DNA of 64,000 bases from JB111 sp052093225 (GCA_052093225.1 JBQDDG010000010.1:10548-74547); one strand, 5' to 3'. Positions 43,629 through 51,854 are shown, counted from the stretch's first letter. The notes: a model not told the origin generated them from the sequence alone. Translations and numbers: made by a program.

Positions 43629-43797
43629 CGAGTCGTACCCTCCCTCCGCGACTCGTACTTTCCCTGGCCGAGGCGTACCTCCCAGCGCCACTCGTACCCC
43701 CTGGACGTACGACTCGAACCAGCAGGTACGACTCGCCGCGTGGAAGTACGACTCGAGGCGCGGAGGCGCGCGCACAGGGCCGCGGGGGTACGACTCG
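43629..43797. repeat. Intergenic array of GTACGACTCG words in both orientations
   Basis: Four copies of GTACGACTCG (starting at about 43707, 43726, 43746 and 43788). They are preceded by one exact inverse copy (CGAGTCGTAC, 43629-43638) and related ACTCGTACC words (about 43651 and 43690, plus a weaker GGCGTACC). The left half runs inverse, the right half direct, so the array can fold on itself. It fills the gap after the NYN gene; no gene is seen. Confidence 0.85.
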
Positions 43798-43856
43798 CGG
43801 GAGCTGAGTGGGTGACGTCGGGGGTCTCAGGTCCATCCACACACTGCATGTAGAGG

Positions 43857-43890
43857 ATCCTTGACATTAGATGTCGAGGATACTTAACAT
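43857..43890 (+). promoter_or_regulatory. Promoter and palindromic operator of the XRE regulator
   Basis: TTGACA (43861-43866), 18 bases, TAACAT (43885-43890), six bases, ATG at 43897: a strong leaderless promoter. Over the -35 and spacer lies a palindrome: ATCCTTGACAT (43857-43867), TAG, ATGTCGAGGAT (43871-43881), 10 of 11 pairs. A further half-site, AGGATACTTAACAT, overlaps the -10. This suggests autorepression. Confidence 0.65.
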
Positions 43891-43896
43891 CGCCGC

Positions 43897-44157
43897 ATGA
43901 CCCCGCCACGCACGGCGGCGGACGCGGCCCACGAGAACCCGGTCCGCGCCAGCCGCAAGAGCCTCCGCCTCACCCAGGCGGAGCTCGCCGAGCGCGTGGG
44001 AGTCAGCCGCCAGACCGTCATCGCGATCGAGCAGGGCGACTACGCCCCCTCGGTCTTCCTGGCCCTGCGCATCGCGCGCACCCTCGGGGCCACCGTCGAG
44101 CACCTGTTCGGCGAGCACCCCGAGGCGGCCACCGACCCGCAGGGAGAAGCGTCATGA
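43897..44157 (+). CDS. XRE-family HTH transcriptional regulator
   Basis: An 86-residue compact Cro/CI-type regulator (YozG-like): NPVRASRKSLRLTQAELAERVGVSRQTVIAIEQGDYAPSVFLALRIARTLGATVEHLF. Nearly the whole protein is the helix-turn-helix. It is coupled by ATGA overlap to a membrane protein, a frequent pair. Its promoter carries a palindromic operator. Confidence 0.92.
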   Translation: MTPPRTAADAAHENPVRASRKSLRLTQAELAERVGVSRQTVIAIEQGDYAPSVFLALRIARTLGATVEHLFGEHPEAATDPQGEAS

Positions 44158-44669
44158 CCACCCCGAGCAGCACACCGAGGAAGAGCAGCGCACCCGTCAC
44201 CCTCGGGGACGAGCGCGAGCAGGCCGTCGTCAACGAGGCGTCCGGGGTCGGCATGACGGCCGGCATCTACACGGGCGTGGGGGTCGCCGTCGTCGCGGCC
44301 GCCGTCGGGTCGCTCGCGGTCCCGCTCGTCATCCTGCTCCTCACGGCGGTTCCCACGTGGGTGACGCTGCTGTGGGCCCGGCGACACCACGTCGACCTCG
44401 CCGCTCTCGCCGAGTCCGCACCGCGGGCTCGACGCGCCACGGCCCTCACGGTCGTCGGTCTCGGCCTGCTGCTCACCCTCGGCGCGATGGCCTGGACCGT
44501 GTTCACCGGGGACGGGCTCGTCACGCTGCCCACGGTCGAGGTCGCCGGCCCGGGGGCGAGCGGGATCGCTGCCAGCCTCACGCGCGGTGCCGTCGTCGGG
44601 GGCGCGATCGGCGTGGTCATCTTCCTCGTGGCGGCGCTCCTGCGTCGCCCGCGCCGCACCCGCAGGTAG
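44154..44669 (+). CDS. Integral membrane protein paired with the XRE regulator
   Basis: A 171-residue protein with four predicted helices in two pairs (about 32-50, 53-70, 95-115, 145-165) and an N-terminal GDEREQAVVNEASG segment typical of proteins found beside YozG-like regulators (DUF2178-type neighbourhoods). Function unknown. Confidence 0.82.
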   Translation: MTTPSSTPRKSSAPVTLGDEREQAVVNEASGVGMTAGIYTGVGVAVVAAAVGSLAVPLVILLLTAVPTWVTLLWARRHHVDLAALAESAPRARRATALTVVGLGLLLTLGAMAWTVFTGDGLVTLPTVEVAGPGASGIAASLTRGAVVGGAIGVVIFLVAALLRRPRRTRR

Positions 44670-44812
44670 GGGGCCGCTCCTCGGACCGGACCCGGCCTGC
44701 TCGCACCAGCCTCGGGCCAGTCGCCGCCAGTCCACAGCCGGCGAAGGCCGCTCCTGGTCCAATCACGCCGGGTTCCCAGGCTCATGCCGGTCCCTGCCGG
44801 CTCACACCAGGC

Positions 44813-45712
44813 TCACGCCGGGTCGAGCAGGGACTGGGCCGCGGCGCGGTGGTCCGGGTCGTCCGTCGTCAGCGCGTAGAGGCCGTAGCCCACCGGGCTC
44901 GCTGCGAGGATCTCGGCGCAGTGCTCGGCCACCCGCTCCCAGGTGCGCCCGCCGGCCCGCTCGTAGCTCTCGAGCGTCACGGCGAAGCCCTCCTCCCCCG
45001 CCGTCATGTGCTGCAGCGCGAGGTCCGTCGCCGGGTCCGCGACCGACGCCGTCGTCCAGTCCAGGACGGCCACCGGCCGGTCCGCCCCGTCCACGAGGAC
45101 GTGCCCCGGGTAGAGCTCGCCGTGCGTGACCACGGACCACGCCGGCCAGTACGAGTCGTCGTCGATCCAGGCCCGCCACCGGCTCAGCAGGGACGGCGCG
45201 ACGGCGAACGACGCCGCCACCCGCTCCACATTCTCGGACCAGCGACGACGAACCTCGTCCGGGGCCTCCACCGGCATCCCGCCGGCGCGCGCCTCCTCGA
45301 CGTCGATCCGGTGCAGCTCGGCGATGAGCTCGCCGAGCCCGCGGGCGTACGCGAGCGAGGTCGGCTCGATGTGCCAGACCGGTTCGCCGGCGTCAGGGTC
45401 GACCGTCACGCCGGGCCGACCTGGGAGCTCCGGGTACGCGATGAGGCGCTCGGTGCGGATCCGCCAGTCCGGCACGGCCACCGACAGGCGCGGCCGGACG
45501 ACGTCCAGGATCGCTGCCTCGTCGTCGATCTTCGCCGCCACGTCGGGCCGACGGGGGATGCGCAGGACCCAGCGTCCGCCGTCGGCTACCGTGCCGAAGG
45601 CGACCCGGTAGTCGAGGCCGACCTCCTCCACCTCGATCGAGTCCGGGTGCAGGTCGAGCCCGTGCTCGGCGGCGAGGGCGACGAGCGCCATGGGCTGCGG
45701 ATCGTTGGTCAT
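44813..45712 (-). CDS. mph: Macrolide 2'-phosphotransferase, Mph(A)-like
   Basis: A 299-residue aminoglycoside/macrolide kinase-fold enzyme. From memory it aligns with Mph(A) along its whole length: VGLDYRVAFGTVADGGRWVLRIPRRPDVAAK, VAVPDWRI, RWRAWIDDDSYWPAWSVVTHGELYPGHVLVDG, VLDWTTASVADPATDL and the C-terminal SPVGYGLYALTT. It should phosphorylate the desosamine 2'-OH with GTP and inactivate macrolides. One oddity: the catalytic loop is HGE (197-199) instead of the usual HGD. GGAG precedes the ATG. Confidence 0.85.
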   Translation of the reverse strand: MTNDPQPMALVALAAEHGLDLHPDSIEVEEVGLDYRVAFGTVADGGRWVLRIPRRPDVAAKIDDEAAILDVVRPRLSVAVPDWRIRTERLIAYPELPGRPGVTVDPDAGEPVWHIEPTSLAYARGLGELIAELHRIDVEEARAGGMPVEAPDEVRRRWSENVERVAASFAVAPSLLSRWRAWIDDDSYWPAWSVVTHGELYPGHVLVDGADRPVAVLDWTTASVADPATDLALQHMTAGEEGFAVTLESYERAGGRTWERVAEHCAEILAASPVGYGLYALTTDDPDHRAAAQSLLDPA

Positions 45713-45771
45713 GGCGCTCCACGGGCGGCGGGCCGGACGGTCGCCACCAGGGTAGGGCCCGCGTTCATCGC

Positions 45772-45777
45772 GATACT
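45772..45777 (+). promoter_or_regulatory. -10 element of a leaderless promoter
   Basis: GATACT, six bases before the ATG at 45784. On the opposite strand TACCCT (45754-45749) could serve the divergent mph gene. Confidence 0.45.
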
Positions 45778-45783
45778 GGACCC

Positions 45784-46251
45784 ATGCCGCAGCCCCCGTT
45801 CCACGGCGACTTCCGGATCCGCGTCCCGGACGCGCAGGCCGACCTCGCCGCGTTCGACGAGGCGCGTCGCGACGGCGCCCGCCAGCTCGTGCGCTGGTGC
45901 ACGCTCACCGGGATCGCGGTGCTTGCTCTCGCGGCCCTGCTGGTCACGCTGCTGCCCGTGTCCCGCCCGGAGGGGCTCGGCGCCTCGCTGCTCGGGCTGG
46001 CCGTCCCGTTCGGCGTGGCGGCCGTCGCGGTGCTCATCTGCGCCGTCGTGGTCCGCCGTGGCACCGAACGGCGGGCGCTCGCCCGCCTCCCCCACCTGCG
46101 CGCGTCCATGAGCAGGCAGCTGCGCGCCGACGGCCACGCGGACGCGGACTCCGCCGCCGTCGACCTCCTCCTGCGCGCCCGGTTCCGCCGCGACGGGACG
46201 ACCTACGCGCTCCGGGCCGACGGCGAGGAGCTTGGTCTCGTCGCCGAGTGA
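45784..46251 (+). CDS. Membrane protein of unknown function
   Basis: A 155-residue protein with an N-terminal cytosolic segment (FHGDFRIRVPDAQADLAAFDEARRDG), two helices (about 41-60 and 66-88) and a charged C-terminal domain. Leaderless start at 45784. It converges on nrdF with a hairpin between them. Not recognised. Confidence 0.75.
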   Translation: MPQPPFHGDFRIRVPDAQADLAAFDEARRDGARQLVRWCTLTGIAVLALAALLVTLLPVSRPEGLGASLLGLAVPFGVAAVAVLICAVVVRRGTERRALARLPHLRASMSRQLRADGHADADSAAVDLLLRARFRRDGTTYALRADGEELGLVAE

Positions 46252-46284
46252 CCGCGGCCGCCCCACGCCCCCCACGCATGACGA

Positions 46285-46314
46285 ACGGCGCCGCCCACGA
46301 GGGAGCGGCGCCGT
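46285..46314. terminator. Bidirectional hairpin between convergent genes
   Basis: ACGGCGCCGC (46285-46294) pairs perfectly with GCGGCGCCGT (46305-46314); a smaller GCCGGG/CCCGGC hairpin follows. It lies between the membrane protein and nrdF stops. Confidence 0.6.
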
Positions 46315-46352
46315 CGACGGGCCTGCGCCGGGAGCCCCGGCGGTCGGCTACG

Positions 46353-47327
46353 TCAGAAGTCCCAGTCCTCGTCCTCGGTGCTCTCGGCCTTGCCCATGAC
46401 GTAGGACGAGCCGGACCCCGAGAAGAAGTCGTGGTTCTCGTCCGCGTTCGGGCTCAGCGACGAGAGGATCGCGGGGTTGACCGCCGTCTGGTCGGACGTG
46501 AACAGGCCCTCGTAGCCGAGGTTGTTGAGCGCCTTGTTCGCGTTGTACTTGAGGAACGCCTTGACGTCCTCGGTCAGCCCGAGCGGGTCGTAGAGGTCCT
46601 CGGTGTACTGCTCCTCGTTCTCGTAGAGCTCGTAGAGCAGCTCGAACGTGTAGTCCTTGAGCTCCTCGCGGCGTGCGGCCGAGGCCTTCTCCAGCGCCTT
46701 CTGGTACTTGTAGCCGATGTAGTACCCGTGGACCGCCTCGTCACGGATGATCAGGCGGATGAGGTCGGCGGTGTTCGTCAGCTTGGCGCGGCTCGACCAG
46801 TACATCGGCGCGTAGAAGCCCGAGTAGAAGAGGAACGACTCGAGCATCACGGACGCGACCTTGCGCTTCTCCGGGTCGTCGCCCCGGTAGTAGTCCATGA
46901 TGATCTGCGCCTTCTTCTGAAGGTTCTCGTTCTCCTCCGACCAGCGGAAGGCGTCGTCGATCTCGGCCGTGGAGATGAGCGTGGAGAAGATCGACGAGTA
47001 GGACTTCGCGTGGACCGACTCCATGAACGCGATGTTCGTGTAGACGGCCTCCTCGTGCTGCGTGACGGCGTCGGGGATGAGGCTGACCGCCCCGACGGTG
47101 CCCTGCACCGTGTCCAGCAGCGTGAGGCCCGTGAAGACACGGGTCGTCATCAGCTGCTCGTGCTCGTTGAGCGTCTGCCAGGACTGGATGTCGTTGGACA
47201 GCGGCACCTTCTCCGGCAGCCAGAAGTTCGAGGTCAGGCGGTCCCAGACCTCCTGGTCCTTGTCGTCGTCGATGCGGTTCCAGTTGATGGCCTGGACCGA
47301 GGAGACGAGCTTGAGCTTCTCGGACAC
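46353..47327 (-). CDS. nrdF: Class Ib ribonucleotide reductase beta subunit NrdF
   Basis: A 324-residue di-metal oxygenase-like subunit that carries the tyrosyl radical for deoxyribonucleotide synthesis. Metal-ligand helices are visible as EHEQLMTTRVFTGL, FMESVHAKSYSSIF, SVMLESFLFYSGFY and IIRDEAVHGYYIGYK. The C-terminal tail ends in EDEDWDF, the usual docking peptide for NrdE. The GTG at 47327 sits behind AAGGAG. Unusually, nrdE is not adjacent but about 16 kb away at the right edge, on the same strand. Confidence 0.96.
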   Translation of the reverse strand: MSEKLKLVSSVQAINWNRIDDDKDQEVWDRLTSNFWLPEKVPLSNDIQSWQTLNEHEQLMTTRVFTGLTLLDTVQGTVGAVSLIPDAVTQHEEAVYTNIAFMESVHAKSYSSIFSTLISTAEIDDAFRWSEENENLQKKAQIIMDYYRGDDPEKRKVASVMLESFLFYSGFYAPMYWSSRAKLTNTADLIRLIIRDEAVHGYYIGYKYQKALEKASAARREELKDYTFELLYELYENEEQYTEDLYDPLGLTEDVKAFLKYNANKALNNLGYEGLFTSDQTAVNPAILSSLSPNADENHDFFSGSGSSYVMGKAESTEDEDWDF

Positions 47328-47646
47328 GGTGCTCCTTGTCTTGCATGGCGCGTGCGTCGCGCGGGGGTCCTGTCGCCTCTCGAGGTACGTCTCGGGCGGT
47401 GCTCCCATCGTCCCACGAGGGACCCACGCCGGAGGCTCCGTCCGTGGTGAGGTACGACGTCGATGCTCACCTTCCGGTGTCGCCACGCGGGATCGAGGCC
47501 CCGACGACGTCGGGTCGCCCGGCGCGTCGCCCGACGTGATCGAGAGTGTGTCGGTGACCGGTCGGTGCAGGCGACGGCCCGCTCCCGTCGGTACCCGCCG
47601 TGCAGGAGTGCCCGCCGTGTCCGCTCGCGACGGCGGCCGGGCGCAG
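47328..47646. other. Intergenic region upstream of nrdF
   Basis: About 320 bases between the nrdF start and the leaderless membrane protein gene. I searched by eye for NrdR-box pairs and found none I can support. The nrdF promoter must lie here but no clear hexamers stand out. Confidence 0.4.
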
Positions 47647-47658
47647 CACAATGAGCCC

Positions 47659-48519
47659 ATGACGGACCAGTACGGCCAGGGGCACGCGCCGGCGACCGGC
47701 ACGCGCGCGCCCGACGGCAGCGTGTGGAACGGCCAGTTCTGGGAGATGCCGCCGGGCGGTGCAGGTGGGCCCTCCGTGGACGCGCTGCGAGCGGAGGCCC
47801 GGCGTACGCGTGACGGCCGGACGGACGGGGTCCGCTCGAGCCGGTCGGACCTCGTGGCGACGACGCTCGCCTCCGTCGTCCTCAGCGCCGTCGCCGCGGT
47901 CGTCGCCGTGCTCCTCGGCAGTGACACCGCGATGGAGCCGGGCCTGGTCGCGACGCTCGCCTCGGGCGCGGGCCTCGTCGTCGGCGGGGTGATCATCGTG
48001 GTGCAGCACCTGAGGATGGACCGCAAGAACTGGTACATCACGCGCAGCGACCGGCGGTCCATGGGTGCCGGCGCCGCGATCGGTGTCGACGTGCTCCAGG
48101 CGGTCCTCGGCTACCTCGCACCTGTCGCCCTCACGGTGGCCGGCGCCGCGGCGGAGGACCGCGTGCTCGCGCTCTCCGGCTCCACGAGCGCCGTGTGGGT
48201 CGGGCTCACCGTCGCCATCTGGGCCGGGCGGGGACCGCTGCGCGCCGACCACCGGAAGGTGAACGGGAACGTGCCCGGCCGGCAGGAGGTCGTCCAGAGC
48301 CCGGTGCGGCGTGGCCGGGCGGTGCGCTGGACGCGGTTCCTCATCGGGTTCGTCCTCGGGGTCGCCGGCGCCTTGCCGAGTGTGCTCGTGCCCGCCCCGG
48401 CGCCCGAGACGGGACTGATCATCGGGCTGGTCCTCGCGGGGGCCGTCACCGGATGGATCTTCTTCGCGTTCGAGGCCTGGTGGCAGAGCTGGGGCAACCG
48501 CGCGGGCGTGAGCCGCTGA
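47659..48519 (+). CDS. Polytopic membrane protein of unknown function
   Basis: A 286-residue protein. The N-terminal DGSVWNGQFWEMPPGG repeat-like segment (a WNGxxWxxPG motif seen at the N-terminus of some actinobacterial membrane proteins) is followed by two helices, a basic loop (HLRMDRKNWYITRSDRRS) and four more helices. CACAAT (47647-47652) lies six bases before the ATG (leaderless). Not recognised. Confidence 0.78.
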   Translation: MTDQYGQGHAPATGTRAPDGSVWNGQFWEMPPGGAGGPSVDALRAEARRTRDGRTDGVRSSRSDLVATTLASVVLSAVAAVVAVLLGSDTAMEPGLVATLASGAGLVVGGVIIVVQHLRMDRKNWYITRSDRRSMGAGAAIGVDVLQAVLGYLAPVALTVAGAAAEDRVLALSGSTSAVWVGLTVAIWAGRGPLRADHRKVNGNVPGRQEVVQSPVRRGRAVRWTRFLIGFVLGVAGALPSVLVPAPAPETGLIIGLVLAGAVTGWIFFAFEAWWQSWGNRAGVSR

Positions 48520-48520
48520 C

Positions 48521-48553
48521 CCGCGCCCCGCGCCCCGCGCCCCGCGCCCCGCG
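48521..48553. repeat. Short (CGCGCCC)n tandem repeat
   Basis: CCGCGCC units repeated about four times directly after the stop of the membrane protein gene, between convergent genes. Confidence 0.6.
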
Positions 48554-48605
48554 CCGGGCAGCCTCACCTCATGGTGCGGCGAGCCTGCCCAGCGCGTCGT
48601 CGGCG

Positions 48606-49619
48606 TCAGCCCTGCGACGCGCTCTCCGAGCCGGACTCCGAGCCGGACCCGGAGGCGGACTCGGAGCCCGACCCGCCACCGGCGGCCTCACCGGCGAGCA
48701 TCGGGTCCACGTAGTCGGGGTTCTCCTCGAGCCACTGGTCGACGGCGCCCTCGGGGTCGTCGCCGTCCATCTCGTTGAACATGATGTTCTCGAGCGAGTG
48801 CAGCTGGTCGTCGGTCATGTAGAAGTTGCCGAGCCACTCCGCCACCTCGGGGTACTCCTCGGAGCAGCCCTCGTGCCCGTAGACGTAGATGTCGTCAGGC
48901 TCACCGAAGACGTTCTCCGGGTCCTCGAGGTCGCGGATCGGGAACGCGTCGTAGGCCCAGTGCGGGCGCCACAGCGTGACCGCGACGTTCTCGCCGGCCT
49001 CGATCGCCCCGCTCAGCTCGGAGAGCATCGCCGTGGTCGAGGAGATGACGAACTCCATGTCCTCCAGCCCGTAGGTCGGGATGAGCTCCTCCTCCGTGAC
49101 CTGCGTGAGGACGGCACCTCCCTCGATACCGATGAGCCGGTTGTCGAACTGGTCCGCGTTCTCGGCCAGCTCGTCGAGCGAGGTGATCGGGGCGTCCTCG
49201 TTGACCGCGATCGTCAGCGGGGCCTCCTCGAACCACATCCCCAGCTCCTCGAGGTCGTCGCCGTAGTCCTCCATGTACGGCGCGTGCGCATCGGGCAGCC
49301 AGACCTCGAAGCTGAGGTCGTACTGCCCCTCGGCGTGCGCGGTGTAGACGAGGGCGAGCTCGGCGGTCTCGGTCTCCACCTCGTAGCCCTCCTCCTCGAG
49401 GATGTGCTTCCACAGGTAGCTCGCCGCGACGGCCTCCTCCCAGCCGGCGGGGATGCCGATGACGATGGGCTCGGTCCCCTCGGCCCCTCCCGAGGCCTCG
49501 GTCCCTCCCGCGTCGTCGCCGGACCCGCCGCAGGCGGCCAGGGTCAGGGCGAGCGCCGTCACGGTCGCGCCCGCCGACAACATCGACTTCCTGCTTCTCA
49601 CGTTCTTCACTTTTCTCAT
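48606..49619 (-). CDS. Glycine betaine/proline-type ABC binding lipoprotein, copy 2
   Basis: A 337-residue OpuAC-type protein. The signal peptide has basic MRKVKNVRSRK and lipobox LTLAAC. The domain shows IVIGIPAGWEEAVAASYLWKHILEEEGYEVE, YDLSFEVWLPDAH and VAVTLWRPHWAYDAFPIRDLEDPENVFG. It ends in an unusual Ser/Glu/Gly tail (SGSESASGSGSES...). It is about 60% identical by eye to the next gene and separated from it by two hairpins, so it may be expressed separately. Confidence 0.9.
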   Translation of the reverse strand: MRKVKNVRSRKSMLSAGATVTALALTLAACGGSGDDAGGTEASGGAEGTEPIVIGIPAGWEEAVAASYLWKHILEEEGYEVETETAELALVYTAHAEGQYDLSFEVWLPDAHAPYMEDYGDDLEELGMWFEEAPLTIAVNEDAPITSLDELAENADQFDNRLIGIEGGAVLTQVTEEELIPTYGLEDMEFVISSTTAMLSELSGAIEAGENVAVTLWRPHWAYDAFPIRDLEDPENVFGEPDDIYVYGHEGCSEEYPEVAEWLGNFYMTDDQLHSLENIMFNEMDGDDPEGAVDQWLEENPDYVDPMLAGEAAGGGSGSESASGSGSESGSESASQG

Positions 49620-49726
49620 GCGCTGGTCGTGCGACTCCCGCTTGTTCGTCGGAGGGCGTGCCCCTGCGCGTCGGCCGGGGCTCTCGCCGCGGCCAGGTCG
49701 GTCGTCGTTCGACAGGGGTGGAACGG

Positions 49727-49760
49727 GCTGCGGCCCGCCCCTTCCAGGGCGGGCCGCAGC
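49727..49760 (-). terminator. Strong hairpin between the two binding-protein genes
   Basis: GCTGCGGCCCGCCC (49727-49740) and GGGCGGGCCGCAGC (49747-49760) form a perfect 14-pair stem with a six-base loop, 80 bases after the stop of copy 1. Confidence 0.75.
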
Positions 49761-49777
49761 TCGTCGTTCGGTGTGGT

Positions 49778-49797
49778 GCCGGACCGCGTGGTCCGGC
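49778..49797 (-). terminator. Second hairpin between the binding-protein genes
   Basis: GCCGGACC, loop of four, GGTCCGGC; 44 bases after the stop of copy 1 and just before the larger hairpin. Confidence 0.55.
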
Positions 49798-49840
49798 GGG
49801 GAGGCGGCGGCGCGGTGCGCGCGGCGGCCTCCCAGTCGGC

Positions 49841-50920
49841 TCAGCCCTCCGAGGAGGTCTCCGAGCCGGCGTCCTCGGACCCGGACTCGCTGCCCGCACC
49901 CTCGGACCCGGTCTCGCTGCCGGCGTCGGACTCCGACTCGGAGCCGGACTCGTCGCCGCCGCTGACGACGGAGTCGATGAAGTCCGGGTTGTCGCCGAGC
50001 CACTGCTCGACGGCCTCGTCGTTCGAGTTGCCGCCCATCTCGTTGAACATGATGTTCTCGAGCTCGGCGAGCTGCTCGTCACCGAAGGTGAAGTTGCTGA
50101 TCCACTCGGCGACCTCCGGGAACTCCGAGGAGAACTCGGCGTTGCCGTACGTGTAGATGTCGTCCGGCTCGCCGAAGGCGCCCTCGGGGTCCTCGAGGTC
50201 GCGGATCGGGAACGCGTCGTAGGCCCAGTGCGGGCGCCACAGCGTGACGACCACGTCGTCACCGGCGTCGATCGCGGCGCTGAGCTCGGAGAGCATCGCC
50301 GTGGTCGAGGAGATGACGTACTCCATGTCCTCCAGGCCGTAGGTCGGGATGACCTCGTCCGTGGTGATGCGGGTCAGGCCGGCGCCCGGCTCGATCCCGA
50401 CGATGCGGTTGCCGAAGGCGTCCGCGTTGTCGGCGAGCTCGTCGAGCGAGGTGATCGGGGCGTCCTCGTTCACGGCCATCGTCAGCGGGGCGTTCTCGTA
50501 CCACATGCCCAGCTCTTCGAGGTCCTCGCCGTACTGGTCGATGTAGTCGGCGTGGGTGTTCGGCAGCCAGGTGTCGAAGTTGAGGTCGTAGTCGCCCTGG
50601 GCCAGGCCGGTGAAGACGACGCCGGCCTCGGCGGTCTCGAGCGTGACGTCGTAGCCCTGCTCCTCGAGGATCGCCTGCCACAGGTGCGAGACGGCGATGC
50701 CCTCCTCCCAGCCGGAGTGGACACCGATGGTGATCTCGCCACCCTCGCCACCCTCGCCACCGGCGGAGCCGCCGGCGTCCTCGGAACCGCTCTCGCCGCC
50801 GGTGTCGCCACCGTTGTCGCCGCCGTCGGTCTCGTCGTCGCCGCCGCCGCAGGCTGCGAGCGTGAGGGCGAGCGCGGAGACCGTGGCCGCCGTGGTCACG
50901 AACTTCTTCGTGGTGCGCAT
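49841..50920 (-). CDS. Glycine betaine/proline-type ABC binding lipoprotein, copy 1
   Basis: A 359-residue OpuAC-type lipoprotein (lipobox LTLAAC near Cys24) with acidic GGES linker repeats on the N-terminal side and a long Ser/Glu/Gly C-terminal tail (GSETGSEGAGSESGSED...). The core (IGVHSGWEEGIAVSHLWQAILEEQGYDV, NFDTWLPNTHADYIDQYGEDL, LWRPHWAYDAFPIRDLEDPEGAFG) binds quaternary amines in this family. It follows the permease gene by 64 bases behind GAGGAG and is the nearer partner of the importer. Confidence 0.92.
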   Translation of the reverse strand: MRTTKKFVTTAATVSALALTLAACGGGDDETDGGDNGGDTGGESGSEDAGGSAGGEGGEGGEITIGVHSGWEEGIAVSHLWQAILEEQGYDVTLETAEAGVVFTGLAQGDYDLNFDTWLPNTHADYIDQYGEDLEELGMWYENAPLTMAVNEDAPITSLDELADNADAFGNRIVGIEPGAGLTRITTDEVIPTYGLEDMEYVISSTTAMLSELSAAIDAGDDVVVTLWRPHWAYDAFPIRDLEDPEGAFGEPDDIYTYGNAEFSSEFPEVAEWISNFTFGDEQLAELENIMFNEMGGNSNDEAVEQWLGDNPDFIDSVVSGGDESGSESESDAGSETGSEGAGSESGSEDAGSETSSEG

Positions 50921-50984
50921 GATTTCTCCTCTTTCTTTCGTGGTCAGGACGTGTGCGCCGGGGGACGCAGGTCTGTGTAGATGG

Positions 50985-51854
50985 TCAGGAACGGGCCATG
51001 CGCTTGGCGCGGTTGACCGCGCCGTGCTGCGACAGGGCTCCGGTGAGCCGGTCGAGGTACATGGCCAGGATGACGACGCCGAGTCCGGCCTCGAAGCCGA
51101 GCCCGATGTTGATGCGCGTGAGCGCCGAGTAGACCTCGGCACCGAGTCCGGGTGCGCCGACCATGCCCGAGATGACGACCATCGACAGGGCCAGCATGAT
51201 GACCTGGTTGATGCCGGCCATGATGGTGGGCTGCGCGAGCGGCAGCTGGATCTGGCGCAGGATGCGGCCCGGGGTCGAACCGAAGGCACGGCCGGCCTCG
51301 ACGACCTCCTGGTCGACCTGCCGGATGCCGAGCTCCGTCATGCGGACCGCGGGCGGCAGGGAGAAGATGATCGTCGCGACGATGCCGGGGACCTCGCCGA
51401 CGCGGAACAGCACGACGGCCGGAATGAGGTACACGAACGCCGGCAGCGTCTGCATGACGTCGAGGAACGGGCGGATCACCGCGGAGGCACGCTCGCTGAG
51501 CCCCGCCCAGATGCCGAGCGGGACACCGATGATCACCGCGATGATGCTCGCCACGAGCACCAGCGAGAGCGACATCATCGCGTTCGTCCACTGGTCCATG
51601 CCGTAGATCGCCAGCAGACCGACGAGAGAACCGAGCGCGAGCTTCCACCCCTTCGCCGCGAACGCGGCGACCACGAGGATCGCCATGATCACCCAGAAGG
51701 GCGGCGTGCTCAGCAGGTAGGTCAGACCGTCGTACGCACCACCGAAGATGAGTCCGATGACGTCGAAGAACGCGTCCAGCGTGCTGGTGAGCCAGTCGAC
51801 GGCGGAGTCCGCCCACTCGCCGACGGGGATGCGGAACAGCAGGTCGTCGTTCAT
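50985..51854 (-). CDS. Glycine betaine/proline ABC permease (OpuAB/ProW type)
   Basis: A 289-residue permease. The coupling loop is VEAGRAFGSTPGRILRQIQLPLAQPTIMAGINQ, preceded by the typical GVPLGIWAGLSERASAVIRPFLDVMQTLPAFVYLIPAVVLFRVGEVPG. About six helices. ATG overlaps the ATPase stop. Confidence 0.94.
   Translation of the reverse strand: MNDDLLFRIPVGEWADSAVDWLTSTLDAFFDVIGLIFGGAYDGLTYLLSTPPFWVIMAILVVAAFAAKGWKLALGSLVGLLAIYGMDQWTNAMMSLSLVLVASIIAVIIGVPLGIWAGLSERASAVIRPFLDVMQTLPAFVYLIPAVVLFRVGEVPGIVATIIFSLPPAVRMTELGIRQVDQEVVEAGRAFGSTPGRILRQIQLPLAQPTIMAGINQVIMLALSMVVISGMVGAPGLGAEVYSALTRINIGLGFEAGLGVVILAMYLDRLTGALSQHGAVNRAKRMARS

Noticed and set aside
43629..43797. Possible CRISPR array
   Set aside because: Repeat words are 10 bases, spacing irregular, both orientations occur and no cas gene is present.
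47328..47646. NrdR boxes upstream of nrdF
   Set aside because: No pair of matches to the 16-base NrdR box could be seen by eye.
46365..48062. nrdF extended upstream to 48062
   Set aside because: The extra N-terminus is low-complexity and antisense to the membrane protein; the GTG at 47327 with AAGGAG gives the normal NrdF length.
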